A stretch of 22,500 nucleotides of DNA from Symbiodinium natans (GCA_905221605.1 CAJNDS010001125.1:616606-639105); one strand, 5' to 3'; shown: positions 15,481 through 22,090, counted from the first letter of the stretch. Program-made: numbers and translations. Notes: generated by a model not told the origin, from the letters alone.

Positions 15481-15579
15481 GTTTACGGTTTGGGGTATAG
15501 GGTTTAGGGTTTGGGGTGTAGGGCTTAATTAGGGTTTGATGCATTTTAGGCCTCGAGCCACAAAGCCTAAGCCGTTCAG

Positions 15580-15623
15580 CCTTCGACCAAGGGAACCCCA
15601 CCGTCCTTGACTCTGTTCACGCT
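15580..15623 (+). CDS. Exon AA
   Basis: Acceptor GCCGTTCAG ends at 15579; donor GCT|GTGAGC at 15624 is strong. The phase-1 frame, as exon Z requires, reads FDQGNPTVLDSVHA. P-T-V-x-x-S-V is the start pattern of an IPT/TIG domain. The 99-nt intron before it is largely TTTAGGG-like. It ends in phase 0. Confidence 0.65.
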
Positions 15624-15643
15624 GTGAGCTGCAATTGGGTAGT

Positions 15644-15860
15644 CCTAAACCCTAAACCCTAAACCCTAAACCCTAAACCCTAAACCCTAAACCCTAAACC
15701 CTAAACCCTAAACCCTAAACCCTAAACCCTAAACCCTAAACCCTAAACCCTAAACCCTAAACCCTAAACCCTAAACCCTAAACCCTAAACCCTAAACCCT
15801 AAACCCTAACCCTAAACCCTAAACCCTAAACCCTAAACCCTAACCCTAACCCCAAACCCC
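15644..15860 (-). repeat. CCCTAAA array flanked by an 11-bp inverted repeat
   Basis: About thirty near-perfect units. AATTGGGTAGT at 15633-15643 and its exact inverse ACTACCCAATT at 15871-15881 lie on either side. Confidence 0.96.
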
Positions 15861-15966
15861 ACTTTAGAGAACTACCCAATTCAGGGCCTCCCAGAACTTT
15901 GGGAAGTAGCTGGGAGGTCGAGGCAAGGGGACTCTACCTTGGACGCCTCAGGTTGCACCCTCGGGT

Positions 15967-15984
15967 TTACTGTTTGCATAATTG

Positions 15985-16015
<31 letters not shown>

Positions 16016-16093
16016 AACTAAAATAATAATCCCTGCATTGCCTTTACGGTATATTTGGTGCAAATTTTTCGGGGGTTCTTTACAAAATAGTAG
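15967..16093. mobile_element. MITE-like element of the AAGAACCCC family, with C21 and A12 runs
   Basis: The right end, GGGGGTTCTTTACAAAATAG (16071-16090) and then TAG, matches the family seen at 18715 and 21712. The left end (TACTGTTTGCATAATTGCCC) is a diverged inverse. Internally there are a 21-C run (15985-16005) and a 12-A run (16006-16017). Confidence 0.5.
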
Positions 16094-16159
16094 ATAAGGG
16101 CCATATTAGGAGTATATTAGGGGAAACCTCTTAGGGGGTACATCCTCTAGGGTTCCCCC

Positions 16160-16235
16160 TAATCCCTAAACCCTAAACCCCAAACCCTAAACCCTAAACC
16201 CCGAACCCCAAACCCTAGACCCCAAACCCTGAACC
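16160..16235 (-). repeat. CCCTAAA / CCCCAAA array before exon BB
   Basis: C-rich units with CCCCGAA and CCCTAGA variants. Confidence 0.94.
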
Positions 16236-16241
16236 GGCCAG

Positions 16242-16344
16242 GTGGCTCCCACCTTTGTGAAATGTGCGGGGCCCCCGACATCGCTCCTCATGCGTGCCAC
16301 ATGGAGCTCGCTGGGATTCAATGGGTCTTTTCGTTTCATTCAGG
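16242..16344 (+). CDS. Exon BB
   Basis: Acceptor CGGCCAG ends at 16241; the donor G|GTTTTAGGG is at 16345. Phase 0 reads VAPTFVKCAGPPTSLLMRAT then WSSLGFNGSFRFIQ over 103 nt. An IPT-like module is the best guess: V-K-C-x-G-P-P recalls the conserved cysteine-proline strand. C-rich before, G-rich after. It ends in phase 1. Earlier donors at 16325 and 16331 are possible. Confidence 0.7.
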
Positions 16345-16443
16345 GTTTTAGGGTTTAGGGTTTAGGGTGTAGCGTTTTGGAGGTAGCCTTGGGATTGTGA
16401 ATTTTCCCTCGCTGGACTTGGGAGGACCATGTTTTCCGAAATA

Positions 16444-16638
16444 TTTGTTCAGATGGTTTAAGGGGCCAGCCTAGCTAGGCTGGGGGTGGAGGACTTGCCG
16501 TTGACCAATGGACTCAAGATATTTTAAACCCTAAGCCCTAAACCCTGAACCCTAAACCCTAAACCCTAAAAACAAATTTGTTCAGATGGTTTAAGGGGCC
16601 ATCCTAGTTAGGCTGGGGGCGGAGGATTTACGGTTGAC
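16444..16638 (+). repeat. 62-bp direct repeat pair in BB-CC intron
   Basis: Copies lie at 16444-16505 and 16577-16638 with 6 mismatches by eye. Both begin TTTGTTCAGATGGTTTAAGG and end GTTGAC. A CCCTAAA array (16524-16570) separates them. Confidence 0.9.
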
Positions 16639-16646
16639 GGGTCTAG

Positions 16647-16669
16647 GACGAACCGGTGGCGTGCTGCAG
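16647..16669 (+). CDS. Candidate microexon CC (GC donor)
   Basis: Acceptor GTCTAG ends at 16646; the exon ends CTGCAG before GC at 16670. The phase-1 frame reads RTGGVLQ and links exon BB (phase 1) to DD (phase 0). A C-rich array lies before it and a G-rich array (16690 on) after. The evidence is mainly phase and position. Confidence 0.35.
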
Positions 16670-16743
16670 GCCCTTTTCTCAGTTTTCAGAGTTTAGGGTT
16701 CAAGGCTTCCACAGGGCTCAGGGCCTAGGGCCTAGGGCTTAGG

Positions 16744-16966
16744 CTTAGGGCTTAGGAGTTTAGGGTTTAGGGTTGAGGGTTTAGGGTTTAGGGTGAGGCT
16801 TAGGGTTCTTTGCGCGGCGCACGGGCGGGTTGGTTTTCAATCCCAGGTAGCCCTACATTCCCTAAACCCTAAACCCTAAACCCTAAACCCTAAACCCTAA
16901 ACCCTAAACCCTAAACCCTAAACCCTAAACCCTAAACCCTAAACCCTAAACCCTAAACCCTAAACC
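16744..16966. repeat. TTTAGGG (16744-16800) and CCCTAAA (16863-16966) arrays
   Basis: The G-rich and C-rich arrays face each other within the intron before exon DD. Confidence 0.96.
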
Positions 16967-17050
16967 CAAAGCAACTCGAAGCCCTTGGGAGCCCTAGACA
17001 CCTCAAGATTCAAGGGCCCCGCAGAGCTCCTCCACTTTTCACGCTTCCAG

Positions 17051-17108
17051 GTCACGACTCCTCGAAATCGTGGCATCTTCCCACCCAGCGTGAAGCTCTT
17101 CGTTTCAG
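17051..17108 (+). CDS. Exon DD
   Basis: A very good acceptor (CTTTTCACGCTTCCAG type) ends at 17050. Phase 0 reads VTTPRNRGIFPPSVKLFVSG. A run of T-P-x-x-x-G-x-F-P-P-S-V-x-L-x-V-x-G fits the C-terminal strands of an IPT module. The donor is unsure: GC at 17109 is used here, and GT at 17102 is possible. C and G runs follow. Confidence 0.65.
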
Positions 17109-17146
17109 GCCACCCCCCCCGCCCCCCCCGGCCCTTCAACGCTGCT

Positions 17147-17455
17147 GTTTAGGGTTTAGGGTTTAGGGTTTAGGGTTTAGGGTTCAGGGTTCAGGGCTAC
17201 GAGGACCCAGAGTAGGGCCCTTATTCCCTTTTCTTACTGTCTAAGTCCCGTTAGCCAAAAAGGGGGCACCCTTTTTTCTTGCTAGGTTTGGGGGTTTAGG
17301 GTTTAGGGTTTAGGGTTTAGGGTTTTAGGGTTTAGGGTTTAGGGTTTAGGGTTTGGGGCTACCAGCCCTGCAAGGGTTCACACAGTTTTGGTCTTAAACC
17401 CTACTTGGCTCAAGCCTGGGTTTAGGGTTTAGGGTTTAGGGTTTAGGGTTTGGGG
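17147..17455 (+). repeat. TTTAGGG arrays in DD-EE intron (17147-17190, 17288-17355, 17417-17455)
   Basis: Three G-rich arrays are separated by unique pieces. One piece (17197-17250) shares GGACCCAGAGTAGG with 7672-7692. Confidence 0.94.
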
Positions 17456-17458
17456 TTT

Positions 17459-17514
17459 GGTAGCCCAGTGGTACAAAACGGGTGCCCTTATTTTAATATG
17501 TTTCCTGGGCTACC
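17459..17514. mobile_element. Small foldback with 10-bp perfect inverted ends
   Basis: GGTAGCCCAG at 17459-17468 is exactly inverted at 17505-17514. The left end plus GGTAC recurs at 12117, so this is a dispersed element. It inserts directly at the edge of a TTTAGGG array. Confidence 0.6.
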
Positions 17515-17638
17515 AAGAAGCTCATTATCCTCACGCCGAGGGTTTTTTTGGGGAGTGGGGTTAGGGCATATATGAGGGCTTTTCAGGGTTTAGGGTTTAG
17601 GGTTTAGGGTTTAGGGTTTAGGGTTTAGGGTGCCGCAG

Positions 17639-17678
17639 GGCTTGTGAAGGGTCAGCGCTTGCGAAGGGTCCGGAGCAG
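17639..17678 (+). CDS. Candidate exon EE
   Basis: Acceptor GCCGCAG ends at 17638; donor CAG|GTATGC at 17679 is good. Two frames are open: phase 1 LVKGQRLRRVRS, or phase 2 ACEGSALAKGPEQ. The second looks more like protein; the first fits the phase of exon DD as drawn. Unresolved. Confidence 0.38.
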
Positions 17679-17910
17679 GTATGCCATGCAGGATTCCGAG
17701 TTCGTAAGAGACTCCTTAGTGGGGAGTTTCGCAAAAAATCTGGTAAACCCTACACCCTGAAGCTAAACCCAAGGGGCCACCATGATGGTCTATAGCATCT
17801 ATAGCAAAAAGGATTGCATCCTTATTGGTAGGACTGAGCCCTAAATCCTGTACCCGTAGACCCCCGAGCTCGCAAGCCTGTCCCTACATCTTCAGGGCCT
17901 CGTAACCATC

Positions 17911-18030
17911 AACTCTAAACTCTAAACCCTAAACCCTAAACCCTAAACCCTGGACCCTGGACCCTGGACCCTGGACCCTGGAACCCTAAACCCTAAACCC
18001 TAAACCCTAAACCTTAAACCCTAAACCCCC
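17911..18030 (-). repeat. CCCTAAA array with CCCTGGA block
   Basis: A block of the CCCTGGA variant (about 17949-17980) sits inside normal CCCTAAA units, another case of local spread of one variant. Confidence 0.95.
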
Positions 18031-18060
18031 AATTAAGACTCCCTTGCAAGGTGCTGGCAG

Positions 18061-18103
18061 CGCTTGGGTGGCCCCGAACACCCGCCAGGGGCCACAGATG
18101 TTG
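18061..18103 (+). CDS. Candidate exon FF
   Basis: Acceptor CTGGCAG ends at 18060. The donor TTG|GTTTAGGG at 18104 is the first repeat unit. All frames are open. Phase 2 reads AWVAPNTRQGPQML, ending in phase 0. It is bracketed by C-rich and G-rich arrays. Confidence 0.42.
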
Positions 18104-18582
18104 GTTTAGGGTTTAGGGTTTCGGGTTTAGGGTTTAGGGTTTAGGGTTTAGGGTTCAGGGTTCAGGGTTTAGGGGGGCAGGTTGCGGTGTGGGGGTTTGG
18201 GGTCTCAAGTTTTGGGGGTTTTGTAGGGTAGAGTCGTTGAAGCTTTGTTTGATAGCATGCCATGGTGCAGGGTTTCAGGGGTTTTTCGCGGTTTTACTGC
18301 TTAAGGTTTGGGGCTTCAGGGCTCAGGTTTTTGGGACGTGTACCTTGGGCTTTCTCGTGCTTGGGGGAGAAGGGAGGAGTGGATCTCTACAAGAATTTCG
18401 GTGCGTCCGCGCTCTCTCTCTCTCTCTACCTCTCTACACATATCTATCCATATATATATATATATAAATACATATCGTCGATAGTAGCAAGCTTTCACTT
18501 GGTGGTGACAGTCTGGGGGCTTGGTACTTAAGGTTTAGGGTTTAGCCCGCCCCTCCGCCCGGCTCACTTGGGTTCCCCTTAG
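18104..18582. other. FF-GG intron: TTTAGGG, degenerate G-rich region, CT/TA microsatellite
   Basis: G-rich array at 18104-18172, then degenerate TTTGGGG-like sequence. A CT tract (18412-18426) and TA tract (18450-18466) follow, and a short TTTAGGG patch lies at 18530-18545. Overlapping open frames in 18189-18531 contain repeat translations and are not judged coding. Confidence 0.6.
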
Positions 18583-18630
18583 CGTTTAGCCTTTGCAGCC
18601 TTATCTGAGAGGTTGGCGCTACCTGGATCG
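18583..18630 (+). CDS. Candidate exon GG
   Basis: Acceptor TTCCCCTTAG ends at 18582; donor TCG|GTGGTC at 18631. Phase 0 reads RLAFAALSERLALPGS. The frame stays open to 18728 (VVLARHLGEPGRDVGG...), so the exon may be longer; in that case it would run into the MITE-like element. Phase 0 to 0. Confidence 0.42.
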
Positions 18631-18714
18631 GTGGTCCTTGCTCGACACCTGGGCGAACCAGGCAGGGACGTGGGCGGTGCTCCAAAAGCGGCTGAGCTCT
18701 GCAGATTTCAGTAT

Positions 18715-18820
18715 CTACTATTTGCTTAAGAACCCCTAAAGACAACAAAACAAACTTACCTATGAGGGCAGTGTAGGGATTATTCTTGTACCTTTTTGGG
18801 GGTTCTTAATCGAACAGTAG
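18715..18820. mobile_element. MITE-like element with terminal inverted repeats and GTAT target duplication
   Basis: The left end, CTACTATTTGCTTAAGAACC (18715-18734) and then CC, is inverted at 18799-18820 with 3 mismatches in 22. GTAT lies on both sides (18711-18714 and 18821-18824), a likely target-site duplication. A related copy is at 21712-21812, and ends are found at 990 and 16071. Confidence 0.8.
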
Positions 18821-18966
18821 GTATAGTAGGTGGACAGCCCTATTTTTGTGGGCACGAGAGCAAGAAGCAGACAGATACAGAACCAGCCCCCATACCCAAA
18901 ACCCTAAACCCTAAACTCCAAAAACCTACGCCCTAAACCCTAACCCAAAGCGCCAGAGCTAAGCAG

Positions 18967-18990
18967 GAGCCTCCATTGGACGATGCCCTG
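18967..18990 (+). CDS. Candidate microexon HH
   Basis: Acceptor TAAGCAG ends at 18966; donor CTG|GTGATC at 18991. Phase 0 reads EPPLDDAL. The frame remains open to about 19050 (VIIPTGQAILLARAPSALG), so a longer exon is possible. CCCTAAA lies before it (18890-18945). Confidence 0.4.
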
Positions 18991-19093
18991 GTGATCATTC
19001 CAACAGGCCAAGCCATCCTCCTGGCACGAGCCCCAAGTGCTTTGGGGTAATTCTAGGGTTGGAGTTTGGGGGTGTAGGTCCTAGGGCTACCAG

Positions 19094-19144
19094 GTGCCAA
19101 TCCGTCAGGCGTGGATCTTCTGGGCGGTCAGTCGTGGGCTTGTG
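19094..19144 (+). CDS. Candidate exon II
   Basis: Acceptor GCTACCAG ends at 19093; donor GTG|GTATGT at 19145 is close to consensus. All frames are open. Phase 0, as neighbours require, reads VPIRQAWIFWAVSRGLV. Phase 1 reads ANPSGVDLLGGQSWAC, which resembles the IPT P-x-G-x-x-x-G-G pattern. The frame is unresolved. Confidence 0.45.
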
Positions 19145-19639
19145 GTATGTGGTCCTAAGTGATGTCAGCTCACCCTCACTCCTGAATTCCTTAATGTCTC
19201 CAAGCACCGAACCCTAACGTGCCATCGAGATTCGGATCAGGCGCTATGTAGGTCGCCCACCCGCAAGGCAAGATCGTAGTATTCTTCATAGCACACAAGC
19301 ACCCTAAACCCCAAACCCCAAACGCTATCCCAAGTTGGCTTTCCGGTTGCCTTGCCTCTTGCATCCTAGTGCTTCGGGCTTGTTGAGGGATACTTACTTG
19401 AACCCGTGAATTTTCAAGGTATCAGGAAGAATGGCCTGTCCCCGAAAAACAGAGCATACATTGCGGTAGTTCGGGCGCCTAGGTACTTGTATCTTGCATA
19501 ATGGCATAGATCGGTCTTGCTGCACTCGAGTTTGCCGGGCGTAATAGTTAGTCCTCAAACTGGAGTGTGCAAAGGATTAAACCCCTTTAACCCAAAAAGG
19601 GCGCCCTGTTTATTCCTCGGTTCGTCTTGGGTCTAGGCT
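19145..19639. other. Unique part of II-JJ intron
   Basis: No long array, only a short C-rich patch at 19302-19325. AACCCAAAAAGGGCGCCCT near 19589 resembles strings at 7740 and 17255, again a dispersed repeat. No exon could be supported. Confidence 0.5.
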
Positions 19640-19803
19640 ACAGCCCTAAACTCCCTAAACTCTATAAACTCCCTAAACTCTATAAAATCCCTAAACTCCC
19701 GAAACTCTATAATTTCCCTAAACCCCCATAAATTTCCCTGAACTCCCTAAACTCTATAAATTCCCCTAAAACCCCCATAAATTTCCCTAAACTCCCTAAA
19801 CTC
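19640..19803 (-). repeat. Composite repeat of CTCCCTAAACT and CTATAAA units
   Basis: Alternating CCCTAAACT, CTATAAA and CCCCATAAATTT segments form longer units of about 18 to 60 bp, distinct from the plain heptamer arrays. It lies upstream of exon JJ. Confidence 0.9.
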
Positions 19804-19841
19804 CAGAAACTCCCGAGATCCCGAAGACCAAAAGCTCCCAG

Positions 19842-19891
19842 GATGAAGACACGCCGAAGCTGCTGATGCTCAGCGTGGAAGGCCGGGGAGG
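19842..19891 (+). CDS. Exon JJ
   Basis: Acceptor AGCTCCCAG ends at 19841; donor GTGGGG at 19892. Only phase 0 is open: DEDTPKLLMLSVEGRG. An earlier in-phase start at 19807 would add TPEIPKTKSSQ. L-x-V-x-G-x-G is a usual end of an IPT-type module before the next domain. TTTAGGG follows. The end phase (2) does not match KK. Confidence 0.6.
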
Positions 19892-19892
19892 G

Positions 19893-20022
19893 TGGGGTGT
19901 AGGGTGTAGGGTTTAGGGTTTAGGGTTTAGGGTTTAGGGTTTAGAGTTTAGGGTTTAGGGTTTAGGGTTTAGGGTTTAGGGTTTAGGGCCTCGGGCCCAG
20001 GGTTTAGGGTTTATGAGGGCTA
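19893..20022 (+). repeat. TTTAGGG array after exon JJ
   Basis: Mostly perfect units with GTGTAGGG at the start. The stretch 20023-20270 is unique with no exon seen. Confidence 0.96.
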
Positions 20023-20312
20023 GTTTACCTGGTGGCTTTCTGGTTTTGGGGCTCCATGGAGGGCTTTATGCGGTTTTATAGGCGTTTCTTTATTAGGAGT
20101 TGTCCTTAGCAAATCTGTCTACTGTGATATCGGGGCCTCCTTGACTAGAAGGGATCTGTTGGGTAGAGATAAGTATAAGGGGATAGGATCCCGGGAACTA
20201 TTGCCAACTCTTTGTGATTAGGCCCGTGCTGGATGAGGTTTATAGGGTTTAGCCGTTGTTGCCCCAAACCATAAACCCTAATTAAACCCTAAACCCTAAA
20301 CCCTCAACCCAG

Positions 20313-20329
20313 GTGGAGCTTATTTTGAG
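20313..20329 (+). CDS. Possible 17-nt microexon
   Basis: A CCCTCAACCCAG acceptor from the C-rich array and a GAG|GTTTAGGG donor from the G-rich sequence enclose only 17 nt. Phase 1 would read GAYFE and phase 0 VELIL. It has the array signature of an exon, but the phase does not fit exon JJ as drawn. Confidence 0.25.
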
Positions 20330-20384
20330 GTTTAGGGCTTCATGAGCTCAAACATCTCATCCCTTGCCAGCGGAAGCGGCTGCA

Positions 20385-20540
20385 GACCCTAAACCCCCTA
20401 AACCCCCCTAAACCCCATAAGCCCCCTAAGCCCCCTGAGGCCTGGCCCTAAACCCTGAACCCTACAGTAAACCCTAAACCCTAGACCCTTAACCCTCAAC
20501 CCTCAACCCTGAACCCTGAACCCTGAACCCTGAGCCCTGG
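20385..20540 (-). repeat. C-rich variant array before exon KK
   Basis: CCCCCTAAA, CCCTCAA and CCCTGAA blocks. Confidence 0.92.
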
Positions 20541-20569
20541 CCCTAAGGCCCTAAGGGGCACGTGTGAAG

Positions 20570-20635
20570 ATCGCAGGTGTGTTGGTCTTTGACAACAAGG
20601 ACATTCACCTCCAGGCCACGTACATCTGGGTGAAG
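20570..20635 (+). CDS. Exon KK: G8 domain, part 1
   Basis: Acceptor GTGAAG ends at 20569 (in-phase variants nearby). The frame reads IAGVLVFDNKDIHLQATYIW then VK. This matches the G8 core, a G-x-L-x-F strand followed by D-x-x-L-x-A-x-x-I-x-V. The exon probably ends VK at 20635 with a GC donor, because the GT donor at 20630 would drop two residues that the G8 pattern expects. G8 domains occur in fibrocystin-L, TMEM2 and CEMIP and are extracellular. C-rich before, G-rich after. Confidence 0.75.
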
Positions 20636-20644
20636 GCCGGCCGC

Positions 20645-20855
20645 GGGGTTTAGGGCTTAGGGTTTAGGGTTTAGGGTTTAGGGTTTAGGGTTTAGGGTTT
20701 AGGGTTTAGGGTTTAGGCATGAAGCGGACATTCCCCTTGAATGAACCCCAAATTAGGCTTGGGGAATGCGGCTTCTGGAGTGTGCTGCAGCCCAAGAGCT
20801 AGGGTTTAGTTTGGGGTTTAGGGTTTAGGGTTTAGGGTTTAGGGTTTAGGGTATA
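20645..20855 (+). repeat. TTTAGGG arrays in KK-LL intron (20645-20718, 20805-20855)
   Basis: Two G-rich arrays separate a foldback at 20721-20775. The arm starts GAAGCGGACATTCCCC, and its inverse ends GGCTTC. Confidence 0.95.
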
Positions 20856-20863
20856 AGGGGTTA

Positions 20864-20975
20864 ATGAAGCAGGGTTTATATTGCTGTTATTGGTGAGTGT
20901 ATATAAGGTTGCTTTTGAATATTGGTGAGCGTATGTACCGGGTGTCCTTTTGGAGAAATTTATACCCTGCTTCAT
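20864..20975. repeat. Foldback with 12-bp perfect arms
   Basis: ATGAAGCAGGGT at 20864-20875 is exactly inverted at 20964-20975. Inside, TATTGGTGAGTGTAT and TATTGGTGAGCGTAT form a direct pair (20888 and 20920). A short minus-strand open frame crosses it and is judged spurious. Confidence 0.65.
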
Positions 20976-21034
20976 ATGCGGCCGAGTAGTGAAGGGTTCG
21001 GCGTGTTTGCGCGCAGCCCCGCATTGTGCCGCAG

Positions 21035-21082
21035 GGTGGAACCATGGAGATCGGAACGGAAGCCCAGCCATTCATGCACCGG
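21035..21082 (+). CDS. Exon LL: G8 domain, part 2
   Basis: Acceptor GTGCCGCAG ends at 21034; donor CGG|GTGCCC at 21083. Phase 0 reads GGTMEIGTEAQPFMHR, which is the G8 hallmark G-G-x-x-x-I-G-T-E-x-x-P-F. Joined to KK it gives YIWVKGGTMEIG, as the family pattern demands. Phase 0 to 0. Confidence 0.85.
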
Positions 21083-21401
21083 GTGCCCCTGGCGAGGTTT
21101 AGGATTTAGGGCTTAGGGTTTAGGGCCTGGGTTTTTGTTTTATCTTGCTGCAGTTTTTCGGTGCATGGGGGCAGTCGAGATCGGAGTTTGCCCAGAGATG
21201 TAAACCCGGCCCCCCTCCCCCACCCCCCCCCACACCTTAAAAGCCCAAAGACCTTGATGAGCAACTTGGAGGTCAAGGTATGGTATTCCTGAGAGTTGAA
21301 GGAGCCAAAAGGAACACAAGTAGCCCTAAACCCTAATCCCTAAACCCAAGACCCTAAGCACCAAACCCTTGACCCTAAACTCTAAAACTTTAAGAAGCCA
21401 G

Positions 21402-21465
21402 GCACTGATCACGCTCTACGGCTTCAAGTACTCCACGATCCGACTGCGCGACTCCTGGGAGTTGG
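21402..21465 (+). CDS. Exon MM: G8 domain, part 3
   Basis: Acceptor AAGCCAG ends at 21401; the donor GTTTGG is at 21466. Phase 0 reads ALITLYGFKYSTIRLRDSWE, continuing G8 (A-x-I-x-L-x-G after the T-E-x-x-P-F strand). It ends in phase 1. CCCTAAA variants (21320-21390) lie before it and TTTGGGG/TTTAGGG after. Confidence 0.85.
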
Positions 21466-21545
21466 GTTTGGGGTTTGGGGTTTAGGGTTCGGGTTTAGGG
21501 CTTGGGGTTCTGGGTTTTGGGTCTAGGGTCTAGGGTTCCAGGGGT
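21466..21545 (+). repeat. G-rich variant array after exon MM
   Basis: TTTGGGG, TTTAGGG, TTCGGG and TCTAGGG units starting at the donor itself. Confidence 0.93.
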
Positions 21546-21711
21546 TTATTACTCAGGAGTAAGGTTTTTTGGAGTAGTGCGCACGCCATGGTTGCCGACA
21601 GTACAAGGGATTGACGATCAGCCTTAGCACGGTGGAGCTGTAGAAGTCGAAAGTAGCAACGTCGACTTCAATGGTTTTCTGTGTTTTTGAGAATTGGATG
21701 CCAGATAATCA

Positions 21712-21812
21712 CCTGTTCGCTTTAGAACCATCCCGAAAATGAGACATACTCTTCCTTATAAGGGTAGTATAGGGCTGATCATCTTTTTTGGTGGTTCTTA
21801 GGCAATAGTAGT
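21712..21812. mobile_element. Second MITE-like copy of the 18715 family
   Basis: The right end GGTGGTTCTTAGGCAATAGT (then AG) and internal ATAAGGGTAGTATAGGGCTG match the 18715 element's interior (ATGAGGGCAGTGTAGGGATT). The left end (TTCGCTTTAGAACCA) is a diverged inverse. The target duplication is unclear. Confidence 0.65.
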
Positions 21813-21855
21813 TTATTAAATGCAGCTTCAGTGGGTTTGGCATATATATATATAG

Positions 21856-21997
21856 AAAACCCTAAACCCTAGACCCCAAACCCTAAACCCTACAACCTAA
21901 ACCCTAAACCCTAAACCCTAAACCCTAAACCCTAAACCCTAAACCCTAAACCCTAAACCCTAAACCCTAAACCCTAAACCCTAAACCCTAAACCCTT
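21856..21997 (-). repeat. CCCTAAA array before exon NN
   Basis: Mostly perfect units, starting with a few variants (CCCTAGA, CCCCAAA). Confidence 0.97.
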
Positions 21998-22018
21998 CGA
22001 AGTCTGCGCGCCCCGCAG

Positions 22019-22090
22019 CGGCAAGGCCTGTGATCGGCGGCAAGGTGCTGGCCGTCTCCAACACGCAGCTCCTTGGCCCGCGCTGGGGAG
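22019..22090 (+). CDS. Exon NN: G8 domain, part 4
   Basis: Acceptor GCCCCGCAG ends at 22018; donor GGGGAG|GTTTGG at 22091. The phase-1 frame, as exon MM requires, reads ARPVIGGKVLAVSNTQLLGP then RWG. It fits the G8 end, where P-x-x-G-x-K-V-x-A-V-x-x-x-x-L-x-G is usual. It ends in phase 1, so the gene continues beyond the window. C-rich before, G-rich after. Confidence 0.8.

Larger units (their letters stand above)
565..22090 (+). other. Interior of a giant split gene, fibrocystin-like (IPT/TIG plus G8)
   Basis: About 40 small open segments on the + strand, each preceded by AG and followed by GT or GC, can be chained in consistent phase over most of the window. The 3' part spells a G8 domain and the middle part IPT/TIG-like sequence. 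That order is known from fibrocystin and fibrocystin-L, large surface proteins whose extracellular part carries many IPT repeats followed by G8 domains. No start codon context, signal peptide, stop or polyadenylation site was found, so the gene runs past both ends of the window. Boundaries were picked by eye using phase, so single exons may be wrong and more than one gene could be present in the first 12 kb. Four joints are unresolved: A-B, C-D, X-Y and JJ-KK. Confidence 0.72.

Noticed and set aside
18189-18531. Two + strand open frames of about 90 residues
   Set aside because: Low-complexity translation of degenerate TTTGGGG sequence and CT/TA microsatellites, with no domain.
20832-21075. 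Minus-strand open frames
   Set aside because: They overlap the foldback and the reverse of the G8 exon LL, which is far better supported.
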